From the NCBI GenBank assembly GCA_947034885.2, contig OZ019759.1:4528501-4592500 (forward strand): 64,000 nt of DNA. Direction: 5' to 3'. Below, one piece after another: positions 22,528 to 34,400 of the stretch. Position 1 is the stretch's first letter; each line of letters starts with the position of its first letter. Made by a program: the position numbers and the translations under genes. The notes beneath the pieces are model-generated. The model saw only the letters and a list, made by a program, of their open reading frames with translations, searched no databases and had not been told where the DNA came from. This stretch comes from Thuidium tamariscinum. Taxonomy: Eukaryota; Streptophyta; Bryopsida; Hypnales; Thuidiaceae.

Positions 22528-23079
22528 GCATAGCTACTTATTTTCAATGTACCTCATCCATATTGTATCATTGGACATTTTCAGTGCATGAAATCATATG
22601 AAGATCATGGAATAGAAGGAAATATATGCATGACATGAATACATGACCCTTAACCCTCAAAAGTAAAGGAATTGTGGAATAATTTTTCAAATGCATATGT
22701 ACAAGTTCAAATTGTATATCTCATCATGATAATGCACATGTGAATATGAAACACATTTTTCTTCTCTGAATCATTTCCTAAACCCTTGTAGTCCATTTTA
22801 TAAAAAGCCAAAATTCCTTTTCTCTTGTCTTTTCTCCCCCTCCTCCATCATTATTTGGTTTTAATTTGGGAGATGCATTTGTTAAGTATTTTCTTTTAAA
22901 TTTTCTTCGATTGTTTCCATTTATCTTCCATTTTCAGAAAAAATCTCCCCATTTTTCCCATTTTAAACTCATTTCTATACCTTAGCCTTTTTTTTTGCTT
23001 TACATCTACACTTGTACCAACACATGTCCCAAATCCCTATTTGTATAGGATAGTTATATGCCTCAATTTTGCTTATCAC
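22528..23079. other. AT-rich stretch, no gene seen
   Basis: Follows the transposase stop. Long pyrimidine-rich runs, no open frame of note and no recognised repeat. Confidence 0.4.
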
Positions 23080-23462
23080 TTTTATATACCCTCCCAAAAA
23101 TACTAGTGACTATTCCAAAAGTGACATGATGAGTTCATAATACCTGAAGCAGTCTGAAAGTTCTTAACTGTAAATCAAGTTTTGGATTTGATACTTTGCA
23201 CAAAACTTTGGAACCCTACACCTAAATCCTAAACAATCTATGGCTACTCAATATAATTTTTCATGACAATCCACGGTTATAGGGGGGCACGGTAATAGGC
23301 CACAGAACTTCATACAAATAGTAAATTCAGAAATATTTTTGAATAATTCTGGCCCAATTCCTTTTTTCACCAACTTCTTCAACAATTAAATCTTGTTGAG
23401 GCTCACCGCTCACAAGATTCCCGCTCGCAGCTCACAAGCTCACCGCTCCACGCTCGAACGCT
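23080..23462. repeat. inverted copy of the 7786-8000 repeat
   Basis: Ends at 23462 with GCTCAC-rich units and GCTAGCG directly before TTGAAACTTAATTCA, mirroring the boundary at 7785. Includes ATCCACGGTTATAG and CTAAATCCTAAAC, the inverse of motifs in the other copy. Confidence 0.45.
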
Positions 23463-23945
23463 AGCGTCGTTGAAACTTAATTCACTTCTTTTAGGAAGCC
23501 AAGCCCATTAGAGGGATTAGCCACTACTAGTAGTAGTTTGTCCATTTTTACCATCAAAGTATTAGTTCACTCTTTTGCTCTAGCCCTTATAGCATGAACG
23601 ACCTCTTTTAGGCTTTTGTTGCTTTTTGGTGTGGCATTAATATACTTTCTCATTGCAACATGTATTGCTTGAAAAATATCTTGGTGCATGATCACCACAT
23701 TTTTTCACTTAGTCATCAAAAAAGTTTCAAAAGTATGCCAGGCAAAAGGATTTGAATTTATTGAAAAACATTGTATTTTTCTTTAAATAAATGATGTAAA
23801 AACCTCCATAAGTATGTTGTACCATTTCTTGAAAATCATGTTTTCAAAACACCTTTTCTTCTTTTTGAGCCTAAGTAAGTAGATGAGTGAATCATTCACC
23901 GGCAGAAGTCTATATTTTTGCACTTGGTACAAAGTGTATGTCATA
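23463..23945 (-). pseudogene. decayed fragment of the ParB-methyltransferase gene (exons 2-3)
   Basis: Matches 11480-11690 and then 11776-11960 in the same order and orientation. Examples are GAAGCCAAGCCCATTAGAGG against GAAAGCCAGGTCCATTGTAA and the shared run GCACTTGGTACAAAGT near the end. The level of change suggests an old copy with several indels. It stops where the foldback array begins. Confidence 0.75.
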
Positions 23946-24357
23946 TCCTACTCAATTTTAGAGCTATCTCTTTAGTCAAGGTTTCAAAAAATTTGGAAAA
24001 CAAAAATTTGAAAAAATCAATGGTATCAAAACTAGAAGTATCTTTCAACACCCCATAAAGTTCAATAGGATTCAATAGACCTTTTGGGGTGCCCTTCTTT
24101 TAGGTACCTTGTTGAATCTCAAAACTATCTTTTTAGTCATGGTTTTAAAAAATTGAAAAAATAATTTTGAAAAATTCAACGTTATAAAAACTAGAATTAA
24201 TTCTAAGAGTCATATAAAATTTAGTTGGATCCAAAAGAAATTAAAGGATGCTTGGAACTACCCCTCTTTTAAATACCCTGTTGAATTTTAAAACTATCTT
24301 TTTGGTTATGGTTTAAAAAATTTAGGAAATTTTTCTTTTGAAAAATTCAAGGAGACC

Positions 24358-24440
24358 AAACTAGGGTTACTATGAGGCACCTCCAAAAGGGTCATCAGAT
24401 TCGGCGGACCTTTTGGGATGCTTCATGGTACCCCCAGTTT
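24358..24440. repeat. palindromic hairpin of the GGATCC family (left foldback arm)
   Basis: CTAGGGTTACTATGAGGCAC and CTTCATGGTACCCCCAGTTT are the outer arms. The centre reads CAGATTCGGCGGACC, a decayed core. Confidence 0.65.
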
Positions 24441-24611
24441 AAATACCCTGTTGAGTCTAAAATCAAGTTTTTGGTCATAGTCTAAAAAATTTTGAATTTT
24501 TTTTCTATATTAATAAATAACCAAGAGAATTGTATACTAAATAATTAAATAAAAATTTTCAAAATTTTAAACTATGACCAAAAACTTGATTTTGGACTTA
24601 GTAGGGTACCT

Positions 24612-24694
24612 AAACTGGGGGTACCATGAGGCACCCCAAAAGGTCCGTTGGATCCAACGGCCCTTTTGGAGGTGCCTCATAGTAACCCTAGTTT
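24612..24694. repeat. 83-bp palindromic hairpin, GGATCC core (right foldback arm)
   Basis: Outer arms ACTGGGGGTACCATGAGGC and GCCTCATAGTAACCCTAGT, with the centre GGTCCGTTGGATCCAACGG (GGATCC at 24650-24655). The core differs by a G-to-T and the matching C-to-A, so symmetry is kept. Confidence 0.8.
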
Positions 24695-25189
24695 GGGCTC
24701 CTTGAATCTTTCAAAAAAAATTCCTAAATTTTTTAAACCATGACCAAAAAGATAGTTTTAAAATTCAACAAGGTATCTAAAAGAAGGGTAGTTCTAAGCA
24801 TCCTCCAATTTATTTTGGATCCAACTAAACTTTATAGGACTCTTAGAATTAATTCTTGTTTTAATACCATTGACTTTCTCAAAAGTATTTTTTCAATTTT
24901 TTTGAAACCTTGACTAAAAGGATAGTTTTGAAATTCAACAGACAATTGAGTACCTAAAAGAGGGGCACCTCCAAGTACCCCATAAAGGTCTATTGAATCC
25001 AATTGAACTTTGTGGGATGTTGAAAGATACTTTTAATTTTGGTAGCTCTACATTTTTCAAAGGTATTTTTTTCAAAATATTTGAAACTATGACCAAAACC
25101 TTGATTTTGAATTCAATTAGGTATGTAAAAGAGGACAACACCAAGTACTTTAAAAGGTCCATTGGATCCTATGGACTGTATGGGGTGGT

Positions 25190-25280
25190 TGGATATCTAG
25201 AATTAGGATACCATGAGATACTTTCAGAAAGTTTGGTTCTTTTTGGAGTATCTCATAGTATCCTAATTTGGATACCATTG
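25190..25280. repeat. palindromic hairpin with GGTACC-type arms, core lost
   Basis: ATTAGGATACCATGAGATAC pairs with GTATCTCATAGTATCCTAAT. The centre no longer contains GGATCC. Confidence 0.65.
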
Positions 25281-25314
25281 TGATATTTTGTAGAAATCTT
25301 GAACTTTCAAAGGA

Positions 25315-26046
25315 GGGTGGATGCAAGAAACACTTGTACTATTTTTTGTCACAAGCAAAGTGCTAATCTATTTTTTGGCCATAGCTTTTGCATTTTTGTT
25401 TGAAATGAATCAAGATTTCTAGAAAAGATACTCATGTCTATCATACACTTTACATAATTTTTTCATAATTTTCAAAAATAGTTTAATACTAAAATAGTAC
25501 TAGTAATTAAATGTTACAAATGACAATTTGGAGGTTTTTAGTACTAAGAGTACCTTTTTTTAATGATTTTGAGATGAAATTTGGATGAGATGGTCTTCTA
25601 GTAGACTTACATCTCTCTACATGAGGGATTCTAAGAAAAGTTATTTTTATGTGGTGTAGAAGTCTACAAAGTGAGGTAATTTCTACTTGAATTTTGAAAC
25701 ATATAAAATATTACTTTGATGTTTTTTTTGGTGAATGACCATCTCCATAGAATTGTTGCAAATAGCCACTTTTTATTCTTTGTATTTACTTATTTTTACT
25801 ATTTTTCCTGAATTAAAACATGAAGGTATGTATTTTCTTAAGGTTTGGCACTTTTTAAGTTCTCCTACTTAGAGAATTTTTCTATCAATTTCCTTTGGTG
25901 TAAACCTTCATTTTAGTAGTGTATACATTGTTCATATTTTTCATATTTTTTTCAAATTAATTTTCTAATTTTAAGGTACTCCAGAAAAAATCATGAGTAT
26001 TGTAGTAAAACACAACAAATAGTACATGTGTTTCTTGCATTCACCC
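25315..26046. mobile_element. about 0.73-kb TIR element (MITE-like), AT-rich
   Basis: The inverted ends are GGGTGGATGCAAGAAACAC and GTGTTTCTTGCATTCACCC, with pairing extending through TGTACTATTT. Inside there is no coding capacity. A diverged relative in the same orientation occupies about 60493-61185 and shares GGCACTTTT..TCTCCTACTTA, CATATTTTTCAT and the GGTACTCC segment. No exact target duplication was recognised. Confidence 0.65.
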
Positions 26047-26830
26047 AAGATGCTTTTTTATTGAATATTGATCATTTTAGTTATTCTTTCGATAAGCAGA
26101 GTGATCATTTAAGTGAAATTTTTGAACAGTTGGAGATCTCAAAAATATTGCTCATGTTTTAGAATCAGAGGTCAAATTCAATAAATCTATAGCTACAAAG
26201 TGAACAACCATGCCATACTACTTTGCAAAGTGAGTGTTCATCGTTTTCCATTTCTAGACTTTGTGCACTCAGGCTTCAATGATGCTACCTTGCCAACGAC
26301 AAGAGACTTTAGATGCTTCAAAATAATTTTTTTTTTTTCAAAGTATCTCGGTCTACTTAGTTGTTCCAATTTCAAATTTTAGAACCTTTGAAGAAGTTTC
26401 TTATGAGATACTTATATCTATGAGAGGGAGTTTAGGAACTAAAATTTTACATTTGATTAGGTCTACCAAGGACAATAAAATTTGAGCTCATTGAAGCTTT
26501 GAAATTTCAATTGATATTTGTTTCTGTATGCATTATTCCTTTGTGGAATTCTTAGACGACCTTTCCTAGATTAGGTCTTCATACCTTTGATAATTGTACT
26601 CGAAGGAATTTGCTTTAGTTTTCAACTAAGTTTCTAATAATATATAAATTTTAGATTCCATACATGCTAGAGTTAAATAAGCTCGTTTGAGGGCAATTTT
26701 CTCTTACTTGTGACCTTCAATCCAATATTCTATCAACACTAGTTGGAAGTATTGTATTTTGGCGCATAAACGCACTCTTTTGGTGGTTTTGCTTTTTTTT
26801 TTCAAAAACGACATGTTTAAACCACTTAGT

Positions 26831-26926
26831 GTGCCAAAACTGGAGGCACCATGAGATACCCTCAGAAACACCATCAAATCTGACGGTGTTTCCTCGGGTA
26901 TCTCGTGGTACCCCTAGTTTTGGCAC
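26831..26926. repeat. 96-bp palindromic hairpin of the GGATCC family
   Basis: GTGCCAAAACTGGAGGCACC and CCCTAGTTTTGGCAC bound it. The inner arms CTCAGAAACACCATCA and TGACGGTGTTTCCTCGGG pair imperfectly and the core is decayed to AAATCTGACGG. Confidence 0.75.
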
Positions 26927-27181
26927 ATTGAGAAGTCTATTTTAAAGAATTCTCTAAAATTGTTTTTAATTTAGTGTTTTTAGTTCAAATCCCTGGAATT
27001 TTTGGCTTGCAAAAGCCTTGATTAAAACTCAATGCCATATACTATATCTTCCATGATTGAGTTCTTTGGCACTTTATTTTTGAAAATCAATGGCCATGTA
27101 AGCAGATTTTTCATAAATGATGTTTTTCTTAAAGAAATCTCATTCTTTGCAAATTTCTAATTTCCTTTGAAATTTCAATTG

Positions 27182-27280
27182 GGTATTTAAAATTGGAGTA
27201 CCATGGAATACTTGAGAAAGTACCGTCGGATTCGATGGTACATTTTTGGATCCCTCACGGTACCCAGTTTTGGATACCCT
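27182..27280. repeat. palindromic hairpin of the GGATCC family
   Basis: The left arm AAATTGGAGTACCATGG pairs with CACGGTACCCAGTTTTGG. The core ACCGTCGGATTCGATGGT has one C-to-T change and a further change on the other side. Confidence 0.7.
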
Positions 27281-27680
27281 TGTGAATTTCATTATCATTT
27301 TTTTTATTCATTATTTTATTTGTGTGCAATATTTCCAGGTTCCTGACGTTGCTCTAAGGCCAACAAAAGGTTTTCAATTGACTTCTTAGCAAGTAAAGAG
27401 CATTGAAGTCCAACCTTTGGTATTTGCAAGTTCTTGTCATTTAAAAAAAAATTCCTATCAATTTGTATACAATGGAGTCAATTCATTAAATGGAATGTTC
27501 ATCTACTAAAATGTCTACCCTTTACATTTTTACATTTCTCTTGAATGACCATTCCTTTACTAGGAAATGTAAGAAATAAAATTTAAATACTAGAGATCTT
27601 GAGGACTATGGGATTTTTCCAAAGAAATGCTAATTCTTTTTATCTTAAAAATATATTGAATAGATGAAGTAATTACCTGA

Positions 27681-27780
27681 AGGTACAAGAATCTAGGGTA
27701 CCATGAGGTACCACGAAATGGACCATTGGATTTGACGGTCCCTTTTGGGATACCTCAGGGTGCTCCAAATTCTTGTATCT
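27681..27780. repeat. 100-bp palindromic hairpin of the GGATCC family
   Basis: AGGTACAAGAATCTAGGGTA is the left end and TGCTCCAAATTCTTGTATCT the right. The centre GACCATTGGATTTGACGGTC is a decayed core. Confidence 0.7.
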
Positions 27781-28231
27781 CTAGAGGATCACTTCACTTT
27801 TTTTCTAATTGAATAGTTGTTCACCGGTGATTAATTTATTTTCAATATTTACAAAGTTCAAAAAAAGAACTTATAGGATTTAGATTTGCTATGTCTTAAA
27901 TTTCATTGTAAGTTCAAAGAAAAGTATTTGTTGTAATCATGTCTATTTTTTCATGATTTCTAATTTTTGAAAGGTATTTATAATTGTAAGGATCTTTATG
28001 TTTAAGAGAGATTATCTCTTAAGTGCTAAGAAAATATTCTCAAAGGGTTCTTAATTAGTTGACACTAATCTCTACCTATATCCTTTTATATATGTAAATT
28101 CTTTTTTAAATACCCCTTATCATTGGTTAGAAATTTGAATTTCCATGCCTTTATTCTATCACTTTTGTCAATACATAGTATAGTTGTTTATAATATTAAA
28201 TTATTTTTGAATTGTTATTGTTGATCAAAAT

Positions 28232-28378
28232 GATCAACGTAGAGGCAAATGTCTCAAGATATCTTCTTTTGAAAATTCGGCTCCAATTGATCAGACATTT
28301 CCAACTCTAGAGATTGGGGGACTATTCGAGCAAAAAAAATGGTTAGACCCAAGCGTGCGTCTCTTTCCTGACTCTAGT
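28232..28378 (+). pseudogene. decayed last exon of the unknown gene, 5' part
   Basis: Aligns with the complement of about 13270-13420: AGACATTTCCAACTCTAGAG against AATCCTTTCCAGCTCTTGAC, then ATTGGGGGAC, and it ends at the serine codons GACTCTAGT. The exon resumes at 35224 after a CACTA MITE that inserted here. Confidence 0.7.
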
Positions 28379-28482
28379 CACTAGAAGAAAACTACACTAT
28401 TCATGCCAAAAACTGCGTTAAACTTGCCAAAACTGCATTTTACTTAACAAAGACTGCGTTGGGACTACATTGCGTTCAACGT

Positions 28483-31400
28483 TGTCACAGTCCGAAAATA
28501 TCATGTAAGTGAAATAGGAAGATAGTGTATAGAATAGTTCAAATTTTCAAAATTTTAGGGTTAGATATGGGGAGAAGAAGACAATTAGAGTCTTTTTCCC
28601 TTGGGATCCGTCTGAAACGGATTGACCAAGGAAAGTTTCCGGATTATGAGTGTAAGTTTCTGAATCCGGATTCCTTAGTATCCGGAACGGAACTCTCCAG
28701 AAGACGGAACTGGCCAAGGATGGATCCGGTACACTCTGTGGCAACCTAGAATTCACCCGAATAGGTTCTTAAACAAAATACGGGAAAAAAGGATCTATTC
28801 AATCCCCATTTTTTTTTTCTTAGTTTGACACACAATTAGGACCAAGACCGAAAACCGGAAAATTGCAGACCGGAAACAGAAAACTACACTAAGGGACGGA
28901 GTAAGGAAACCTGGATCCAGTCCACCTAGCGACCGAGACCGGATAGGCAATGAGTGGCTACCGAGCTTAGGGATCGTCGGGAACTCTCCCACATGACCAA
29001 ACTAGTTTAAACCTAACGGTCAGTAATTAATGCTGGGGGGAAAGTATAAGACCAGGAGGGCAGGGCCAGGTCTTGCCACTTTCTTGCACACAAATTGAGA
29101 AAGGGTCTTCCGGCAAGAGAGAGAGCGTATTCGGTCTACAGAGAGAGAAAAGGGATAGAAGGTCTGTCAATCCGGTCTGGCGCAGACTTGAGTGAGTAGC
29201 ACGAAACCTGCTGAGAGATTCTTGAGCGCGGAGGGTTCAGTCAAGTTGGACCGCGCCTAGATAGTGTAAGCGTAGAGCGAGTGACGGCAAGTGAGGTACA
29301 GGAGGGGCTGATTCTAGCCTTCCGGAATGTCAATCCGGTCGTACCTACGGATGCACAAGATAAGCTGGAATTGGAGGAAGACCTCAGGCAGATGGGCTAC
29401 GAGGGGTTTATGGCTCGTCCATGGAATCTGAAGGACGAGGAGATGGTGGAAGAGTTGCTGAGCGGCCAGACCAATGAATGGAAGGGGACGGTCCGAGCGC
29501 TGCCAAAGGAGTGGAACGCGACGATGTGGCACAAGGTGTATGCGTTTGAACAAGGCGGAGATGTGACGGCCACCCGGACGGACAAGTTTCACCAGGGTAA
29601 GTTCCGGAGACCCACCAACCCCAAGGATGGATTCACGGTGGCGGAATGCACCTCAGAGAGACACAAGAGGTTACTTCAATTCATGATGGCCATCTTGAAC
29701 CCGGATAGGCCAAGTAGGATTACGGTCACCATAGCCAACACCATTTTTGGTGCGCTATCGGGAGACCGGAAGATAGATTGGGGGTTAGTAATGCAGGACC
29801 AGATGGTCCGAATGGTGAATGGGATTGGGAAGTCAAAACCCTCCCCCATTTCACCATTTTTGTTTTACTTGTACCACTCGTTAGACCTCCTGAGGGAGAA
29901 AGAGAGAGGCTTACAAGGTAGGAGCTGCCATGATAGAGTATGAGATTGTGGACCCGGAAGCTGAAAACAACTCGGATGAGGGAATCTTAGAGGAAGAGGG
30001 TCAGGATGAGCAGCAAGAGGGACAACAAGAGAGGAAGGAAGAACCAGAGGTAGGAGAGGGTAGCCTGCCACTGGAAGCCCCTGTGGTGACAGGAGAGACC
30101 CAAAGAGCAGATCCGGTCTAGGAATAGGATCCCTTGATGAGGATCATCCGGGACCTGGACGACTTTAGAAGACACCAATTGGAGGAAAGACGGATATTGC
30201 AGGAGGTGTGCCGCGCCCTAGGCTCTATTCCACCCTCCAAAATCATGGAGGTGTTGGGAGAGTTGATTCGGGAGGCACACGAGAGTTGGGACAGGGAAGA
30301 AGTACTCCGACTAACGAACTAGGTCTCAGCCCTGAAGAGGGAGCTTCATCACACCCAGGAGGAGTTGGACGAAGAGAGACGCCTCTCCACGCAGGCCCGG
30401 AACACTCTCGGAGAAATCTAGGAGTTCATCACACATCCGGGCGAGGTCGTCAATAAGGCCATGCTATTCGACAAAAGGGTGTTGGAGGCAGGCAAGATGG
30501 GAGGTCCTCAGATGCTCACAGCTCTGGTGGCCTACAATAAGAAGATGGAAGCAACGCTGGAGAAGTGGCGAGTAGTAGTCACGGAGGTCCAGGCTAGCTC
30601 TGCTCCGGTCCCAAGACCGGAAGAGCAGAAGGTGGAGGTGGAGCAGTCGAAGATACAACCACCACCAGCTGCAATCGAGATGGAGGCTGGCGTGTCCGAG
30701 CCAACAAAAGAAGAGGAGACAAGGTCTAAAGCTGTGGCGGAGGAACCTGTTCAACAAACCAGGAGTGAAGAACCCAGGGTTTCTGAGCCCGAGAAGACCA
30801 AGGAGCCGGAACCAGAGCCAAGCATGTTGCGGAAGATTGTCCGGGGAACATCACCACCAAGGGAGAAGACCAAGTTCATTAACTTGATTGATGAGTCTCC
30901 AAGCAAGTCATCACCCACGGTCATCACACAACCGAAGACCGTTGGGGAAGAGAAGACGACGGTGCAGGTCCGCCCGATATTGAAGACCGGATCTGGATCC
31001 GGGTCACCAAGCAAGGGACCAGTCTGGATTGTCGAGAGAGTGGGAGAGCAGACCCCGCAGAGCAAGGCAGTGCACCATCCGCCCATCACCGGGTTCAAGA
31101 AGAAGATCACGGAGACGCCCACAGTGAAGCGGAAGGCCCGGGTTGAAGAGGAAGAAGAGGAGTCAGAAGAGGAAGATGAGGACTCGGAGGAGGAGACCGA
31201 CTCCAGTGATGAGTCGGACCAGTACTCGGACGCAGACCAAGCACTGGTGGAGACCAGGAAGACCAAGGTCAAGGCGCGGGGTAAGACCAAGCCGAAACCC
31301 AAGCCAGTCAAGATGTATCGGTCTCCGAAGAAGCAGCCAACCCGGAAGGGTGCCTCGCCTATCAAGCGGGCGAGGAAGTAGGGAAGCATTGACACCAGGT

Positions 31401-34400
31401 AGATAGGAAGGCGGCTAATCTTTAGCCAAAGCAGGATATATTTAGGTTAGGAGTTTTGAACTTAGATCGGATCCGGATTTGTAGGATCTGAGATCCTATT
31501 TTGTTGGTATTTTTGGAGTTTTGTGGAAGTCAACCCACCCAAGTTGTAGAGGAATGTCACGTGGCATTCTTTGTGGCTGGTGTTGATTCCATTTGCACTT
31601 TTAGGTTTGCTTGTAGTTTAGTATTTAAACCCGGTTTGTAATTGAATCCAGGCGCGCATTATGTTATCTTACTTTCACAAGTTTTTGTATTGCAAATACA
31701 AGTCAGAGTCTTTCTGATTCACTCTGAAGTGGACTGTGTGCATGGGACCCTGTCAAAGTCTTATGGTGACGGTTCGGATTGCAGCCTTGTGTGGATAAGT
31801 GTGTGCCCGGATGTTCAGTTTATCTGGTCTTTGGACTTAAAGTGAATTCGGTTTTGATAGGGAATTTGTGTAAGATCCCACAGTATTTTCTGGAACAGGT
31901 CTAGGGAGTACTAGATAGAGATAGACACTTGTAGAGTCTGGGTTTGAGATCAGGAAGCACCCGGCCAAATGCCAACTGAATGGTGATCCGGTCTCTTTAG
32001 AAGAAAGAAGGACTAGTGAGGAAATTCAGCTCTCTTGCATAAGCTATCGCCCTTATTCTACCAAGACTTAGACTAACTGGGTAATCTGTCGTTGTAGCAT
32101 TTGTTAGGATTAGGCAGGAGTGCTTGCATGACCTGTTGGGCTGGATTAGTCTTGGTCCAGTTGTGAGATATTCCAGTCTGGTTTTAGTAATAGTTTATTT
32201 TTCCTTATAATTGGAACTTCTGACACTTTAAAACTTGAAGGGTAGGAGTAAGCTTCCTTCCTAAACACCCAAACAAGCAGACCCCTCTTGTTACCGAGGT
32301 AAAACTTACATCTGGTTACTAATCTAGGGATTAGACCAACTCTTAGTATCCGGTCTCTGGCCCCATATCTAGTAAGAATAAGTAAGAAAACAATAAATAT
32401 GCTGGTATAAGCAAATATATAATTCTCTGAAGTCAAAGGATTGATCTAGTATCAGGTCCAAGGTAAATCATAGGAATCTTTGAGACCAGGACCGGATTAG
32501 TCTTTTGCTTGGGTTTTGTTGTGGTAACCGCTAACGTATTCCGGTCTTTCGTCAACTTTCGACCAAATCCTTTGGAAACGATACACGAGTCACTTGAAGG
32601 CTAATTTAGTTCATTCTAACGCCTTAGAGAAGGAATTGTGCTTTCCTGTGCTACAGATCTGCCTCAAGCTGGGCGGAGTGAAGATTGAGGACATCCCGAA
32701 AGTCCTCAACCATCTTTCGACTCAGGAGGTGTTACAGAAGAAGGACGAGGAGATCCGGCGGTGGGAGGACGAAGCCCGGATCCAGACGGATCGGATCCGG
32801 CAAGCGGAGGATCTGACCCGACTAGTAGAAGAAGGGCGGAAGAAGGCAGAAGAGGAGAAGAACGGGCTCCAGAGCACGGTGAACTACCTAGAGAGTGACC
32901 TCAGTGTCGCCAACGGGAAAGTCACCGAGGCTACCGCCCTGGTCCACAACCTGAAGGAGTTGGTTTCCTAGCCGGTGGAAGTAGTGGTGAGGGCCCAACT
33001 CTTTTTCGCCCGGCTGGTAAGAGAGGGGCACGTCACCGGATCGAAGCTCCTCACCATCTTGGTGGATTACCAGGCCAAGATGGAGGGGGTGCTGAAGGAA
33101 ATGAGGGCCTTGGTTGGGGCCCTCAATCCGGAAATGGAAGAGGGCCTTTTGAGCTTGCTCAACCAGCAGGTGTACACTGACTTCAGCCCCAGAGCACAAG
33201 GACGGATGTCGACGGATCGAAAGCTGCTCGGTAACTCGCCGGTCATGAAGAACCTCGGCGAGCTCGGATCGGATCCGAATGCAGCCGGACCGTCAAACAC
33301 ACCTACGGAGCCGCAAGAGAAGAGGGCAGCACCACGACTTGACCTGGAGATCCGAATGAAGGCCCTACCGAATCCGGCCAGGGAGAATCCGGAGAAGTTC
33401 GCCCACATGAAAGAGCCAGACAAGGTGCCGGACAAGGTTCCGCGCAACACAACAGTCATCCTGGACGACTCGGACAAGGAAGACAATCCGCCCCTCATCA
33501 TCCGTGATGAAGTTGGGGAGCAGGGCGGATTCCAGGAAGTGGAGCAGTCGGAAAGCTCAGAGGCGGAATCGGATGAGACCTCGACGGAAGACAGCGGAAC
33601 GCCACCAGTTCCGATTCAGAAGAGACAGACCCGATCCACCACCAAGAAGGCTCTACCTCCCAAGGCAGTGACGCGTAGGAGTTCAGTTCCGCCCGCGGGT
33701 ACTACATCAAAGTGGGCGCGTAAGTAGGACAGAGTTGAATAGTTAGGTAGGATTTTTGAGATTTTGGGACGGAAGTTTCCTGGACAGATTTCCCGAGTGT
33801 GGGCCCCGATCCGGAACTTTAGGAACAACTGGCCGGACCTTTCCAGATAATCCGGTTGGGCTCCGATTGGTTGTTTCGGATTTTCTTTTGCCTAGTTGGC
33901 ATTCTGTTTCTATTTTTAGGCTTTGACTTTCGTTTTGTTTTGAACTTTTAAGGGGCAGGTAAGTTAGTTGGCCTGTCATTCCCTCCTAGCACATATTCAT
34001 GTATTTTCATTCCTTTCTTTAATCTGAGCCGGCAAGTGAACATTCCAGCTCTGACTTCTGTGTTTGGGATTCTCTTGGTTTGTTTGTTTGAAGTGTTGGG
34101 AGTTAGGAGAGACGAGTGAGGAGGAATCCGGATTCTTAGGCAAATGAGATCTGAACTGAGTGATCAACTTCCGAGAGCTAGAGTCTTGATTCATGAGTTT
34201 GAGCGTGGAGCCTTTAATTTGCCGAAACAGTGATCCGGTGTGAGTCCAAGAGTGACGCAGAGGAGGTTCCGGAACTGCAGGGGCAGGTCCGTGTGGAGTT
34301 AAGCAACCGCCAAAGGAAAGTTCCGTCTGCCGGAAGGTCTACCAACCACTGAGTCGATCCGCGGAACTAGGAAAGTGCATCCTTTCAGGTTTTGGCAGTC

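Larger units (their letters stand above)
23945..25125. repeat. about 1.2-kb foldback made of roughly 165-bp modules
   Basis: Two arms of about 575 bp, 23945-24515 and 24540-25125, are inverted copies around an AT-rich centre near 24525. Each arm is built of units spaced about 160-172 bp: TGTTGAATCTCAAAACTATC-like followed by GGTCATGG-TTTAAAAAATT, alternating with a GGTACC-type hairpin. Unit starts in the left arm are about 23947, 24109, 24281 and 24441. The right arm repeats them in reverse. No open frame. A transcript would fold into a very long hairpin. Confidence 0.8.
26047..28231. other. AT-rich non-coding DNA with scattered hairpins
   Basis: No gene is seen. It probably holds decayed intron sequence of a second copy of the unknown gene, because hairpins of the same family occur at 26831, 27182 and 27681 and an exon remnant follows at 28232. 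Confidence 0.4.

Noticed and set aside
30464-33828. Long antisense open frames in the LTR elements (also at 42406-43975 and 62752-63995)
   Set aside because: They are shadows of the coding strand: Ser-rich, low-complexity and without domains, and they repeat in every copy because the sense strand is repeated.
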